Positions 9,584 through 18,209 of a stretch of 64,000 nucleotides of DNA are shown here, one piece after another; positions within the stretch are counted from its first letter, which is position 1; each line of letters starts with the position of its first letter. The translations under genes and the position numbers were made by a program. The DNA lies in assembly GCA_003022435.1 (NCBI GenBank), contig PXUA01000003.1, positions 166,663-230,662 on the forward strand. Direction: 5' to 3'. The DNA comes from Bacteroidetes bacterium SW_9_63_38 (lineage in GTDB: Bacteria > Bacteroidota > Rhodothermia > Rhodothermales > Salinibacteraceae). Below the pieces are notes generated by a model. It made no database searches and was not told where the DNA came from. It saw nothing but the letters and a program-made list of their open reading frames with translations.

Positions 9584-10683
9584 ATGGAGCATTCTCCGTC
9601 TATGCTGGGCACGAGTGGCAACTGGGCTTGGGGAAGCGGTGTAATCGTCGGCGCACTCGTGTTCGGTGTTGGGATCCATCTCATTCTTGCTCAGATCGCA
9701 AAACGGGTGTTTCGGCAGTCCGCCGAGCACCTGCCGCTCCGTGGCACCTTCCTGCGTCGCCTCCACGGACCCTCGCTCATCCTGTGGCCGCCCCTGTGCG
9801 CCTACGCCGCCCTACCGGCGGTGCGCTCGCAGCTTCCCCCCGAGGGGGTCGTCGTGCTTGACGCGGTGCTGTACGGCGCGCTGGTGGTGGCCGCGACGTG
9901 AGGACTTCTGGTGGCGTTCCGGGCCGGAGAGGCGGCCATTTCCGAGCACTACTCCCTGGACGTGCCGGACAATATCAAGGCTCGAAAGATCGTGACGCAG
10001 GTGCGCATCCTTCGGCGCATCGCCTCGACGGTGGTCGTAGTGCTGGCGGTGGGCCTCGTGTTGCTGCAGTGCGAGCCGTTTCGCGAACTCGGCACCGGCA
10101 CTCTGGCCTCCGCCGGCATCGTGGGCATCGTGATCGGGGTTGCCGCCCAGAACACGCTCAGTGACCTCATCGCAGGCATTCAGATTGCCCTCACCCAGCC
10201 CATCCGGGTCGATGATGTAGTGATCGTAGAGGGGGAAGTCGGCTGGATCGAAGAAATCACCCTCACCTATGTCGTCGTGCGCGTCTGGGACCGGCGCCGG
10301 ATTGTCATGCCGATTGCCCACTTCGTCGAGAAGCCGTTTCGGAACTGGACCCGTACGTCGGCGGACCTCATCGGATCGGTGTTTTTGCATGTCGGCTACC
10401 GGACGCCGGTGCCGGACTTGAGGGACCGGTTGCACCAGATCGTCGCCGACTCCGAGCACTGGGACGGAGACGTGTGTGCCCTCCACGTGACGGACGCGAC
10501 CGAACGCAGCGTTCAGCTTCGGCCCCTCGCCAGCGCGACTAATGCCCCGCAGCTATGAGAGCTCCGCTGTGAGGCACGGGGGAAGCTGACCGCGTATCTG
10601 CGAGGCGAGCATCCCGAGGCACCGTGGTGCGGGCTCACGTGCAGGACGGCGTGGACAGCGAGAATGCCGGGCGCCGGGACTGA
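9584..10683 (+). pseudogene. Broken mechanosensitive channel gene (MscS family)
   Basis: The N-terminal membrane segments (from the ATG at 9584) and the MscS core are in the same frame but are split by TGA at 9899-9901. The core is clear: pore helix AGIVGIVIGVAAQNTLSDL, then QPIRVDDVVIVEGEVGWIEEI and RRRIVMPIAHFVEKPFRNW. A second in-frame TGA at 10556-10558 falls where the family usually has Trp (xWxLRCEVREKL; here ELRCEARGKLTAYLRGEHPE follows the stop). A frameshift near 10617-10622 then moves the end into another frame, VRAHVQDGVDSEN, stopping at 10683. At least three lesions make a functional channel very unlikely. MscS proteins normally release solutes on hypo-osmotic shock. Confidence 0.88.
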
Positions 10684-10701
10684 CCGGGGGGCTAAACGAA
10701 A

Positions 10702-10736
10702 TCCCCACCCGAATCCATGCGAGAGTCGGGTGGGGA
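10702..10736 (-). terminator. Perfect 11-bp hairpin, candidate terminator for the leftward gene
   Basis: TCCCCACCCGA (10702-10712) and TCGGGTGGGGA (10726-10736) form a perfect stem. Read on the minus strand it is followed by TTTCGTTT, a weak U-rich tail. It lies about 190 bases beyond the end of the small membrane-protein gene, so its assignment is tentative. Confidence 0.5.
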
Positions 10737-10925
10737 AGCAGGAGGAAATCCCGCCCTAGAGAAGGAAGGAGCGATGCAGTCGGGGAGTACGCCGAACGGT
10801 TCAGACTGGGTGCGGCAGGGATGCGTCGGCGGCGCGTCAAGTTTCCCATGCCGAGTAGAGCGCCAATCGAAGGATGATCTCTACTCTCAATCCGGCACTC
10901 GACACCCTCGACTTTACTTACCGAC

Positions 10926-11306
10926 CTACGCCCGAACGCGATTCGTGTACTCGTCAGCGTCTTGCTCCTGCGGCCAGTCGCTGTACTCCGACTGCTCCGG
11001 TTCCGGCCACAGGGTCTGGGAGGAGTCAGCGTCTTTCTGAATGAACGACGTGGTGTCCTCGTCTATCACCTTCGTGGAGGCCTTGCCCTCGGAGGACGAA
11101 GATGCGTCCTTCTGTTTCCGGAATGAAAAGTCATTCATCAGGGCGAGCGCCGGCACAACGATGAGGAAGGAGAGAATGGCCCACATCAGGCTGTTCGACC
11201 AGAGTGTAGCGTTGGCGCTGTCGAACATCGCTCCAGCGAAGCTCGCCAAGAGCCAGACGCCGATGGCGGACGCGAGATAGAGGATGACCTTCTGAACGTT
11301 CTGCAT
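10926..11306 (-). CDS. Small membrane protein of unknown function (126 aa)
   Basis: From the ATG at 11306 there are two hydrophobic helices, VILYLASAIGVWLLASF and SLMWAILSFLIVVPALAL, joined by a short polar loop. A Ser/Glu/Asp-rich hydrophilic tail of about 65 residues follows. I recognise no family. The tail composition suits a halophile cytoplasm or a disordered linker. No operon partner is evident, as flanking genes are more than 200 bases away. Confidence 0.65.
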   Translation of the reverse strand: MQNVQKVILYLASAIGVWLLASFAGAMFDSANATLWSNSLMWAILSFLIVVPALALMNDFSFRKQKDASSSSEGKASTKVIDEDTTSFIQKDADSSQTLWPEPEQSEYSDWPQEQDADEYTNRVRA

Positions 11307-11712
11307 AGGAGTAGGAGGGCGAGACGGGCAACACCCGTCTGGCCATTGATGAGCAGTGCAGCGCATGGGATAAAGGCATTGCTCTATAGTCCCCGCTCCG
11401 GTATTTGTTTCGAGAAACGGGGAGAAACGAAATATTTTGGTTGATTTAACCACGCACAATAACCGCTCCAAATGTGAGAGCCGTCGGGACCGGTTGAGCG
11501 CATGTCGGGGGGCTTCCGGGGACGCAGGAGATGCGTTTGCCTGTGATCGATCTCATCTACCCGGAATGAGCGGTGAGGGAGGAAGTGCCTACGGGCATTA
11601 CACAACATGTCCTCTGCAAACCGGCGGTTCTGTGACGGGGAGCGCGGGCCGCGGAGCTACAGAATAAGCGCTGAGGTCGTCTTAGAGAGTTGGGAGAAAG
11701 TCCCGAGGGCGG
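11307..11712. other. Gene-free stretch of 406 bases
   Basis: The stretch lies between the small membrane-protein gene and the end of rtcB. It holds an AT-richer patch near 11400-11470 that could carry the promoter of the leftward membrane-protein gene. I see no convincing gene, hairpin or repeat here. Confidence 0.35.
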
Positions 11713-13113
11713 TTATCCCTTGATGACGCCGAGGGGGCGCAACTGGGCGACTTTTTGCGAAAGCCCGGCGCCTTCGACGGCGTCTACGACATTGGCCACG
11801 TCCTTGTAGGCCGCCGGAATCTCCTCACGGACCGTGCGGCTGCTTTCGCCGCGGACGACGATGCCCTCGTCGGCCAGCTCGGCGGTGATGTTTCGGTTGC
11901 CGGCGGTCTTGCGGGCCTCCCGTCGGCTCATCCGGCGCCCGGCCCCGTGGCACGTACTGCCAAACGTGTCGTCCATCGCCTTTTCGGTGCCCACGAGGAC
12001 GTATGAGTAGCGGCCCATGTCGCCGGGGATGAGCACGGGCTGGCCCACGTTCTGGTAGCAGCCCGGCACGAGCGGGAGCGGGTGGCCGGCGGGCAGCGCA
12101 CGCGTGGCGCCTTTTCTGTGCACGCACACCTCTTGCTCGCGACCGTCCACGCGGTGGGTTTCGAACTTGGCGATATTGTGGGCGACCTCGTAGACGGTGT
12201 GCAGGCCGTGCTCGCGCGGCGTCAGGTCGAGGGCGCTCTCGAAGGCGAGGCGCGTGTTGTGGGCCATGACCTGCCGGTTGGGAAAGGCGTAGTTGAGGGC
12301 GCACTTCATGCCGCGGAGGTATTTGCGGTCCTCCGGGGAGTCGACGGGCGTGCAGGCAAGCTGGCGGTCGGGGAGGTCAATGTTGTACTTGTTCATGGCC
12401 CGGTCTATGTCCGGCAGCGCGCCGTCGCAGACCTGGTAGCCGAAGCCGCGGCTGCCGGAGTGGATGATGGCGGTCACTGAGCCTTCCTGGAGGCCCAGGA
12501 CGCGGGCGGGGTTGTCGTCGTAGACCTCCGAGACGTAGCCGATCTCCAGAAAGTGGTTGCCGGAGCCGAGGGTGCCGATCTGATCGAGGCCGCGCTCCTT
12601 CGCCCGGGCGGAAACGGCGTCGGGGTCGGCCCCGTCGACCTGACCGTTTTCCTCAATTACGTCGAGGTCGGCGTCGGAGCCGCAGTCGGTGTCTACGGCC
12701 CACTCGGCCCCGTTCCGAAGCACCTGCGGCAGCGTGGAGGCGTCGACGCGCAGGGCGCCGGACGATCCTACGCCCGTCGGGACGCGGTGGAAGAGGGCGT
12801 CGACGAGGCGCTCCTGGCCTGCCTGGTCGAGGTCGTCTTTTGTGAGTTTTGAGGACATCAGCCGCGCGCCGCAATTCACGTCGTACCCCCCCCCCCCCCC
12901 CCCGTAGTCCCAGTGAATGTCGGGCATGGCTAGGGAGGCGCCGAGGATGCCGGGCATATGGGCCACGTTGGCGGCCTGCTGGGGGGCGTCATCCGCTAGA
13001 ATGTCCTTCAGCATCTCCTCGGTGGCGTAGAGGCGGGCGGGGACGCGCATCCCGTCGCGCTTCAGAATCTGCCGGCGGCAGTCGTCGAGTTTTTCGAGGT
13101 CGTAGTCGGGCAT
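11713..13113 (-). CDS. rtcB: RtcB-type RNA ligase with a poly-Gly (18-base G tract) gap in the catalytic core
   Basis: RtcB joins RNA 2',3'-cyclic phosphate (or 3'-phosphate) ends to 5'-OH ends with GTP and Mn2+, in tRNA splicing or RNA repair. Family residues are present: YDVNCG (metal Asp and Cys), GSGNHFLE, IHSGSRGFG, the CVHRKGATRA His that becomes guanylylated, CHGAGR, and a C-terminal LGVIKG Lys. It is odd between MPDIHWDYG and YDVNCG. Relatives carry about 20 residues there (of the type FPIGGVA...VSPGGVG); this gene has only six Gly codons written as 18 consecutive G on the coding strand. The frame is intact. The start at 13113 (ATG) gives MPDYDLEKLDDC; a TTG at 13134 is less likely. 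No archease or RtcR/RtcA gene is nearby. Confidence 0.9.
   Translation of the reverse strand: MPDYDLEKLDDCRRQILKRDGMRVPARLYATEEMLKDILADDAPQQAANVAHMPGILGASLAMPDIHWDYGGGGGGYDVNCGARLMSSKLTKDDLDQAGQERLVDALFHRVPTGVGSSGALRVDASTLPQVLRNGAEWAVDTDCGSDADLDVIEENGQVDGADPDAVSARAKERGLDQIGTLGSGNHFLEIGYVSEVYDDNPARVLGLQEGSVTAIIHSGSRGFGYQVCDGALPDIDRAMNKYNIDLPDRQLACTPVDSPEDRKYLRGMKCALNYAFPNRQVMAHNTRLAFESALDLTPREHGLHTVYEVAHNIAKFETHRVDGREQEVCVHRKGATRALPAGHPLPLVPGCYQNVGQPVLIPGDMGRYSYVLVGTEKAMDDTFGSTCHGAGRRMSRREARKTAGNRNITAELADEGIVVRGESSRTVREEIPAAYKDVANVVDAVEGAGLSQKVAQLRPLGVIKG
12886..12903. repeat. 18-base poly-C homopolymer inside rtcB
   Basis: Eighteen consecutive C on the plus strand (poly-G on the rtcB coding strand) encode six Gly in frame. 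The tract sits exactly where about 20 conserved codons of the family are missing. Confidence 0.95.
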
Positions 13114-13256
13114 GGGAGGCGACTGCTTTGGCAAGAACGGGACGGTAGAGTACCGGTCGGCCCAGGTGCTGTTTTCTGAAAAGAGCGTCTAAGTGGGGAC
13201 GCGGGGACTGGGGAGACGCGGGGATTGGGAATCGGGAGCGTGGGAGCGGAGAGCGG

Positions 13257-13763
13257 CTATTCGGACAGGAGGCGGGTGAGGGCGGTGTCGATCTGTTCGA
13301 GACAGAGGCGGTAGTCGGCCATCGAGCCGCCGTACGGGTCGGGGATGGTCCAGGTGACCAGTCGGTCGTCGAGATTGTCGTGGGCGGCCCGGAGTTTCTG
13401 GGCGACAGAGGGAGTCATCGCGACGATCCGGTCGAACGCTGAGAGATCAACGGCGTCCACCGGGCGCGGCGTGTGGGCGTCGAGCGAGAGGCCACGGGCG
13501 GCCTGTAGGGCTTGGGCCGCAAAGGGGGCGGCGCCGTCGCTGCGCTGAGCGGCCACCCCGGCACTCGCGGCGGTCACTCCCTTTGATTCGGCAAGGGCTT
13601 CGGCCATGGGGCTGCGGCAGGTGTTGCCGGTGCAGACAAAGAGCAGGCGCTGGGGCACGGGAGAGGCTGGGAGTGTCGTGCGAACGAGAGCAACGAGATG
13701 CTGAGGAGCGCGAGTATGATCGGTTGGCGCATGGGGAATCCTCCAAACCGCTACACGGCGCAT
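13257..13763 (-). CDS. Low-molecular-weight protein-tyrosine-phosphatase family protein
   Basis: The P-loop CTGNTCRS matches C(X)5R(S/T), and the downstream DPYGGS supplies the general-acid Asp, as in LMW-PTPs and related arsenate reductases. The core from RLLFVCTGN to the end is about 130 residues, close to the family length. The only ATG in frame (13763) adds about 35 atypical N-terminal residues. A GTG at 13656-13658, directly before PQRLLFVCTGN, is the better start on family grounds. In bacteria these enzymes often reverse tyrosine phosphorylation in exopolysaccharide control or act on free substrates; the substrate here is unknown. Confidence 0.85.
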   Translation of the reverse strand: MRRVAVWRIPHAPTDHTRAPQHLVALVRTTLPASPVPQRLLFVCTGNTCRSPMAEALAESKGVTAASAGVAAQRSDGAAPFAAQALQAARGLSLDAHTPRPVDAVDLSAFDRIVAMTPSVAQKLRAAHDNLDDRLVTWTIPDPYGGSMADYRLCLEQIDTALTRLLSE

Positions 13764-14230
13764 GAACCATGCATCGTACCCTCATACAGTTGGAGATGCG
13801 ATCCGAGTCGGGAGGCCGCACGAGACAACTGCGGATCGGCAGGGGCTCTGTTGGTTTTTACTAATCCGTGCACGAGTGGGTAAACAATTTTCTCCGTCTG
13901 AGGAAGGCGGTCAGCCGGACTCATCCGGCAAGATCCCAGGGATCTGAGATCGGTGGACCCCCATTCACGTATCCGTAGGAGCGTTTTCCCTTCTGAAGAG
14001 TACAGTGTCCCCGCTTCTATGTCTCCAGGCGTCCGTTCATTCCGGACAGACTGGTGGAGGAACGTCGAAAGTGCCTCCGATGTCCTCGGAATTCTGCCGA
14101 CCTGCAATGGGCCTGCCGGACGCAGCCTGTGTATTTCGTTTGTCGATTTTCCTTCCTATGTTTGGTCGTCGAACATCGTGGTTTCCACTCTTCCGCCGAC
14201 TCTCTGCATCAGACCTCATTTGCTTGCGAC
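13764..14230. other. Intergenic stretch holding a TA-flanked MITE
   Basis: Between the phosphatase and Spo0M-like genes, apart from the small mobile element at 13861-13975, there is no convincing reading frame. The segment from 14060 to 14230 before the Spo0M start has short open frames but no recognisable protein. Confidence 0.4.
13861..13975 (+). mobile_element. MITE family A, copy 1 (115 bp, TA-flanked)
   Basis: The left end CTAATCCGTGCACGAGTGGG and right end ATTCACGTATCCG are imperfect inverted repeats. The element is flanked by TA on both sides (13859-13860 and 13976-13977). It shares the CCGTGCACG.GT.GGTAAACAATTTTCTCC start with the copies at 24330, 47874 (inverted) and 63900. The TA duplication and small size suggest mobilisation by an IS630/Tc1-type transposase. 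No protein is encoded. Confidence 0.8.
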
Positions 14231-14968
14231 ATGGCCCTTCTTTCTCGGTTCGGCATTGGCTCGGCCACCATCGACCTCATTCCGGAGCAGACGACTGTTC
14301 AGCCCGGCGGGGAGGTAGCGGCCCACCTCGAAATTGAAGGGGGCACGAGTGCTCAGACCGCCGACGACATTGAGATTGCTCTCGTGACCCGGTATCAGGT
14401 GGAGCACGACGGGGACCGTACGGCGACGCACTCCGTGCTGTGGGAGACGGAGTTCAAGGAGGGGTTGACGGTCGAGGCGGAGGTGGATCGCACAATCGAC
14501 GTGCCGCCCATTCAGGTGCCGGCCACGACGCCCGTCACGCTGGGGGAGTCCGAGGTGTGGATTCAGACAGGTCTCGACATCGAATGGGCCGTGGATCCGT
14601 CCGACGAGGATCAGCTCGACGTGCAGCCGGGGCCGCGGCTGCAGGCGGTGCTGGACGCGATGGAACAGCTCGGCTTCGGGCTTCGCACCGTGACGAACGA
14701 AGAGACCGACAACCGGCTCGCCTCACTTCCGTTCATGCAGCGGTTTGCCTTCCGGGGCGGCGCGGGCGACTTTGCGGGCAAGCTGGACGACTTGTTCCTG
14801 GCGCCGTTGCCGACGGAGGACGAGGACACGCTCACGGTGCTGATGTGGGTCGACCGGATCGGGGAGCGGGACATCGGCGATGTTCGGCGCGCCCGGCTGT
14901 CGGTCGACACAAAGGACGCGGATGCGATTGCAGAGCAGTTCCGGGGCAAGATTGAGAGCCGCCTCTAG
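14231..14968 (+). CDS. Spo0M-like (SpoOM) arrestin-fold protein
   Basis: The 245-residue protein starts MALLSRFGIGSATIDLIPEQ and continues with the two beta-sandwich pattern of the SpoOM family, including VQPGGEVAAHLEIEGGT, IQVPATTPVTLGESEVWIQT and the C-terminal LMWVDRIGE segment. Spo0M in Bacillus affects sporulation and septum-related processes; in non-sporulating bacteria its role is not established. It is cytoplasmic, acidic and has no signal peptide. The start at 14231 is the first ATG that begins the conserved region. No operon partner is seen. Confidence 0.85.
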   Translation: MALLSRFGIGSATIDLIPEQTTVQPGGEVAAHLEIEGGTSAQTADDIEIALVTRYQVEHDGDRTATHSVLWETEFKEGLTVEAEVDRTIDVPPIQVPATTPVTLGESEVWIQTGLDIEWAVDPSDEDQLDVQPGPRLQAVLDAMEQLGFGLRTVTNEETDNRLASLPFMQRFAFRGGAGDFAGKLDDLFLAPLPTEDEDTLTVLMWVDRIGERDIGDVRRARLSVDTKDADAIAEQFRGKIESRL

Positions 14969-15321
14969 GTGCAGGGACGACGCATGTGGGTATGGGAGTG
15001 GCACGCAACTGCTCAGCCCGACCGTGCACATTCGCAATTCCGAACGCCGCAGGCGGATTCGATACGTGGGGGTGTAGGTATGAGAACCTGTTTTGCGAGC
15101 GGGTGCGTCGCCGAGACACAGTGGGCGAAGGGCCATGGAGTGCCCAAATGAGCCTTATACACCGAAAGCTTTCGGTACAGGCGAGTGCAGAAGCTCTATG
15201 GCGCGAGATCCACGAAGTCGCAGCGCCCTGAGCGAGGAGATCCCAGATCTCCAGCGAAGAAGTCCTCCTGGAGTGGCAGCACACACACCGTCATACGCCA
15301 ACGGGGCTTGCGGCGCTGGTG
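14969..15321. other. Intergenic stretch with a truncated family-B MITE
   Basis: Immediately after the Spo0M stop come GTGGGTATGGGAGTGG words, then the partial mobile element at 15084-15279. No gene is supported in the rest. Confidence 0.4.
15084..15279 (+). mobile_element. MITE family B, copy 1 (right end lost)
   Basis: The left end GAACCTGTTTTGCGAGCGGG, preceded by TGA, matches the inverted right end of the copy at 56336-56581. The internal part matches that copy closely (ATCCACGAAGTCGCAGCGCC, GAGGAGATCCCAGATCTCCA) up to GGAGTGGCAG at 15279. Beyond this the sequence diverges and no inverted end is found, so the copy is truncated or recombined. Confidence 0.75.
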
Positions 15322-15819
15322 TTAGTCTGTCGTGTCCTCGTTGTACTGGTATAGCGTCATAGGTTCGGCGGGGACCGTCCGCGTTTCCTTGAAGCTACTC
15401 AGCACAATGCTGGTTGTGGTGTGCGTGACGCCAGGGATGGACTGGATGTCGGACAGGAAGCGCTCCAGGGTGGTCGTGTTCGTGGTGCGCACCTTGAGCA
15501 GGTGCGAGCCTTCGCCGGTGATGGAGTGCACCTCCAGCACCGGCGCCATGTCGCGTACGCGGTCCACGAAGGCGGAGTAGCGTTCGGAGCCCTCGACGGA
15601 GACGCGAATGAAGGCCGTGATGTCGAGGTGCAGCCGCTTGGCGTCCACGACGGCCCGGTAGCCCTGAATCACGCCGCGTTCCCCCAGCTTGCGCATCCGG
15701 TCGCTGACGGCCGAAATCGACAGGTCGACCACCTCGGCGATATCGCTGCGCTGCATACGACCATTCTCCTGCAGCAGTTCAAGAATTGTGACGTCGATTT
15801 TGTCAATGCTGTCTTTCAC
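15322..15819 (-). CDS. Lrp/AsnC family transcriptional regulator
   Basis: The 165-residue protein has an N-terminal helix-turn-helix (IDVTILELLQENGRMQRSDI, then SAVSDRMRKLGERGVI) and a C-terminal RAM ligand-binding domain (GEGSHLLKVRTTNTTTLERF, IPGVTHTTTSIVLSSFKET). These proteins bind DNA as dimers and octamers and respond to amino acids. The start is a GTG at 15817-15819, giving KDSIDKIDVTIL; no ATG precedes it. The upstream region is AT-rich (TTTATTTATAGGATCG on the coding strand) and probably holds the promoter. The regulated genes cannot be told from context. Confidence 0.92.
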   Translation of the reverse strand: MKDSIDKIDVTILELLQENGRMQRSDIAEVVDLSISAVSDRMRKLGERGVIQGYRAVVDAKRLHLDITAFIRVSVEGSERYSAFVDRVRDMAPVLEVHSITGEGSHLLKVRTTNTTTLERFLSDIQSIPGVTHTTTSIVLSSFKETRTVPAEPMTLYQYNEDTTD

Positions 15820-16192
15820 GGGCCTGGACGTTGATTGGACTCAATTGCGGAGAGAGCACAAAAATTCCTTTGGTTTTCGATCCTATAAATAAAGTTATTT
15901 CGGGGGAAGTGAAAGCGCGAGGCGACGTGGCGTCGAAAAGTTGCGGCCCGAAAAGCCACGGTTTAAGACAAGGAGAAGAAAAAATCGGTTCTCGACCGTT
16001 AAGTCCACGGCGTTGTTGCTGGGCGCGAACGGGAAGGGCAGCGCTTTCGATCTGAGGAACTGTCTGTGATTGCTCCAGGCGAAGGGGGGCACAGCCTGCA
16101 GGGCCGCATCATCGTAGGGCGCGTCGTGGAGGACGGAGCAACAGGGCCCAGAATTGCGAACGCCCCTGCCGGGAAGCAGGGGCGTGGAAAAG
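15820..16192. other. Intergenic region with promoter-like AT-rich part and a tRNA-distal hairpin
   Basis: The left 80 bases are AT-rich and precede the leftward Lrp gene. The rest shows no gene. A perfect 9-bp stem lies near the right edge, just downstream of tRNA-Val, which is read leftward. Confidence 0.4.
16161..16184 (-). terminator. Hairpin downstream of tRNA-Val
   Basis: CGCCCCTGC (16161-16169) and GCAGGGGCG (16176-16184) form a perfect 9-bp stem with a 6-base loop, 8 bases past the tRNA 3' end. On the minus strand it is followed by TTCGCAATTC, with no true U-run, so it may serve processing or termination. Confidence 0.55.
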
Positions 16193-16266
16193 TGGGCCCT
16201 CCTGGATTTGAACCAGGGACCTCTCGCGTGTGAGGCGAGCGCTCTAAACCGCTGAGCTAAGGGTCC
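16193..16266 (-). tRNA. tRNA-Val (anticodon CAC)
   Basis: Read on the minus strand it begins GGACCCTTAGCTCAGCGG. The anticodon stem is CTCGC/GCGAG with loop CTCACAC (anticodon CAC), the T arm is CTGGTTCAAATCCAG, and it ends AGGGCCC plus discriminator A. It is 74 nt, and CCA is not encoded (ACT follows). The acceptor stem has one mismatch, A3 opposite C70; all other stems pair. Confidence 0.93.
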
Positions 16267-16355
16267 AGGATGCTGATCTATATCGTCTGCCTCAACGACC
16301 CGTCCGACGGCGAGTGCCGGGCGCTCCGTCAAAACTGCACGAACACTGACGAGGG

Positions 16356-16934
16356 TCAGGGCTGCCCGACTGTTGTAAGGGACGACGGAGGCTGGATCGA
16401 GTCCGTTGGGGAAGGCGAGAGTTGCGGGAGGGGAACGGTAGAGATGGACGCGGGGTCGTGGGTCGTTTCGAGGGGGGGAGGGGCCGGAGCGCGGGCCGAG
16501 GACGAAGGAGACGAAGCGGAAGTCGAAAGCGGCGAGGGCGGGGGACCGACGGTTGCCCCGACGAGGAAGCCGACCACCAGGGCCACGGCAACAGAGGACA
16601 CGAGGCCGAGGGCGGCCGCGGGCCGGTCCGAAAGAAGCGTGGAGATCGGCGCGGATGAGGCGTCCTCGCCCTCTTCTGTACAGCGGTCGTCCGTCCCTTC
16701 GGGCAGTGAGGGCCGCGGCAGGCTGCATTCGCACAGAAGCCGGCGGGTCTCCTTGAGCCGTTCGACGTGGGCCTCAAGCTCCGGATTGGCCTCCACGTAC
16801 TGCTCGAAGATCGCCTCCAGGGAGGGATCCATGGTGCCGTCCACGTACTCGCACAGCCACTCGTCCAGCCACTCGTACGGAGCGTCGTCGCTTCCGTCCG
16901 GCATATCCCCCGAAAAGGGCGTTTCGCTGTTCAT
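16356..16934 (-). CDS. Putative membrane-anchored anti-sigma-factor-like protein
   Basis: The N-terminal 80 residues (WLDEWLCEYVDGTMDP, then ELEAHVERLKETRRLLCEC) resemble the acidic helical N-terminus of anti-sigma factors that inhibit ECF sigma factors. One transmembrane helix (AALGLVSSVAVALVVGFLVGA, about residues 105-126) follows. The last part is a Ser/Pro/Thr-rich, presumably periplasmic tail. Cys are present, but the HxxxCxxC zinc motif is not complete. No ECF sigma gene is adjacent, which weakens the call. The start is the ATG at 16934. Confidence 0.6.
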   Translation of the reverse strand: MNSETPFSGDMPDGSDDAPYEWLDEWLCEYVDGTMDPSLEAIFEQYVEANPELEAHVERLKETRRLLCECSLPRPSLPEGTDDRCTEEGEDASSAPISTLLSDRPAAALGLVSSVAVALVVGFLVGATVGPPPSPLSTSASSPSSSARAPAPPPLETTHDPASISTVPLPQLSPSPTDSIQPPSSLTTVGQP

Positions 16935-17055
16935 GGCATGCGGGTTCGCCAGGTGACCGCCGCGGTGACGGGGCGTTTGTTCAGACGCAGGGCCCAGTGG
17001 AGTGCCCGAGACAAATCGTGAGAGAAAGTATGACCCCCGGGGAACGTTTGTTTCC

Positions 17056-18102
17056 CTATTCAGCGAGTACGGGGCGGACCGCCGGGGGAAGAAGCCGACG
17101 TAGTAGGAGAGTGACGATGAGAGACGCCTCTCGGGAAGCGCCCCCCTTCAACTCGTAGTCCGCCGCGAGGAGCGCGGCGTACGCGTCGGCAATCGAGGCG
17201 CGGTCATAGCGCCGGGCCGCCTGTTTGTACTCCTCCACGAAGTACGGACTCACGCCGATCTCACCGGCGAGGTCGTATTTGTTTTTGCGGAGGGCGCCCG
17301 GCTTCTGCAGCTTCCAGAGTTTGTCGAAGTAGCCGTTGAGGACGGCGACGATCATGATGGCGTCCCCGCGGGGGTTGGACGCCTGTTGCAGGATGCGGTC
17401 GGCGATGCGCTCGGCGTCGGCGTGGCGCCCTTCGCCGAGGGCCGCCTGCAGCTCAAAGACGTTGAACTCGCGCGTCTGCCCGCTGGCGGCCAGCACGTCG
17501 TCGGTCGTGAGGCGGGTCCGGTCGCCGGAGAACGTCATCAGCTTCTCGATCTCGCTAGCGGCCCGCTGCAGGTCGGTGCCCACGTAGTCGGCCAGCATCT
17601 GGGTGGCGCGCGGCTCGATCTCGTAGCCCTGGCCGCTCACGTATTTTTCGATCCACCCCGGCATCTCGTTGTCGTAGGGCGACTCGAATTCCGACCACGT
17701 GGCGTGCTCCTTCAGGGCCCGGTAGGGGTGGGCACTCAGATTGGGCTTCGACGCGCAGGCGAGCAGCACAATGGACTGGGGATTTGGCTGCTCGACGTAG
17801 TCCTTGAACTGGCGGTTGTTCTCCAGCTTCTCGAACTCGCGCACCACAACCACGCGCTTGGGAGCGCCGGCCGGAAAGCCCTGGCACAGGCCGACGACCT
17901 GCGAGGCCTCCGTTTCGGACCCGTACAGCACGTCGAGGTTGAAGTCGTGCTGCTCCGGCGCCAGAGCGTTCTCAATGAGAAGCTCCTGGAGTTCATCGAT
18001 CAGGAACGTCTCCTCCCCGAAGAAAAAGTAGAGCGGATCGAAGTTCTGGTGCCGGAAGGCGGTGGCGAGGTCGTCGTACGACGGGCCCGTGTCTTTAGCC
18101 AT
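17056..18102 (-). CDS. holA: DNA polymerase III subunit delta
   Basis: This clamp-loader subunit opens the beta sliding clamp. The 348-residue protein has the N-terminal DPLYFFFGEETFLIDELQEL motif typical of HolA, VVVVREFEKL, the NPQSIVLLACASKPN segment, and the C-terminal collar domain (DAIMIVAVLNGYFDKLWKL). The family lacks a functional Walker A and none is present here. The start is the ATG at 18102. The region before the start holds TCGAATTGCGAATG words that recur at other gene borders here. Confidence 0.93.
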   Translation of the reverse strand: MAKDTGPSYDDLATAFRHQNFDPLYFFFGEETFLIDELQELLIENALAPEQHDFNLDVLYGSETEASQVVGLCQGFPAGAPKRVVVVREFEKLENNRQFKDYVEQPNPQSIVLLACASKPNLSAHPYRALKEHATWSEFESPYDNEMPGWIEKYVSGQGYEIEPRATQMLADYVGTDLQRAASEIEKLMTFSGDRTRLTTDDVLAASGQTREFNVFELQAALGEGRHADAERIADRILQQASNPRGDAIMIVAVLNGYFDKLWKLQKPGALRKNKYDLAGEIGVSPYFVEEYKQAARRYDRASIADAYAALLAADYELKGGASREASLIVTLLLRRLLPPAVRPVLAE

Positions 18103-18209
18103 TGGCGAGTTCCGATTGTCGAATTACGAATACATCTTCGAGTTGCGAGTGTCGAATTGCGAATGAGGAGGGGGGGTAGGGACGGGCGATTACACGTTGG
18201 CAGGCCTTC

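Noticed and set aside
9584..10683. Reading TGA as Trp (genetic code change) to rescue mscS
   Set aside because: TGA ends intact genes such as smc, and mscS also carries a frameshift, so a pseudogene is simpler.
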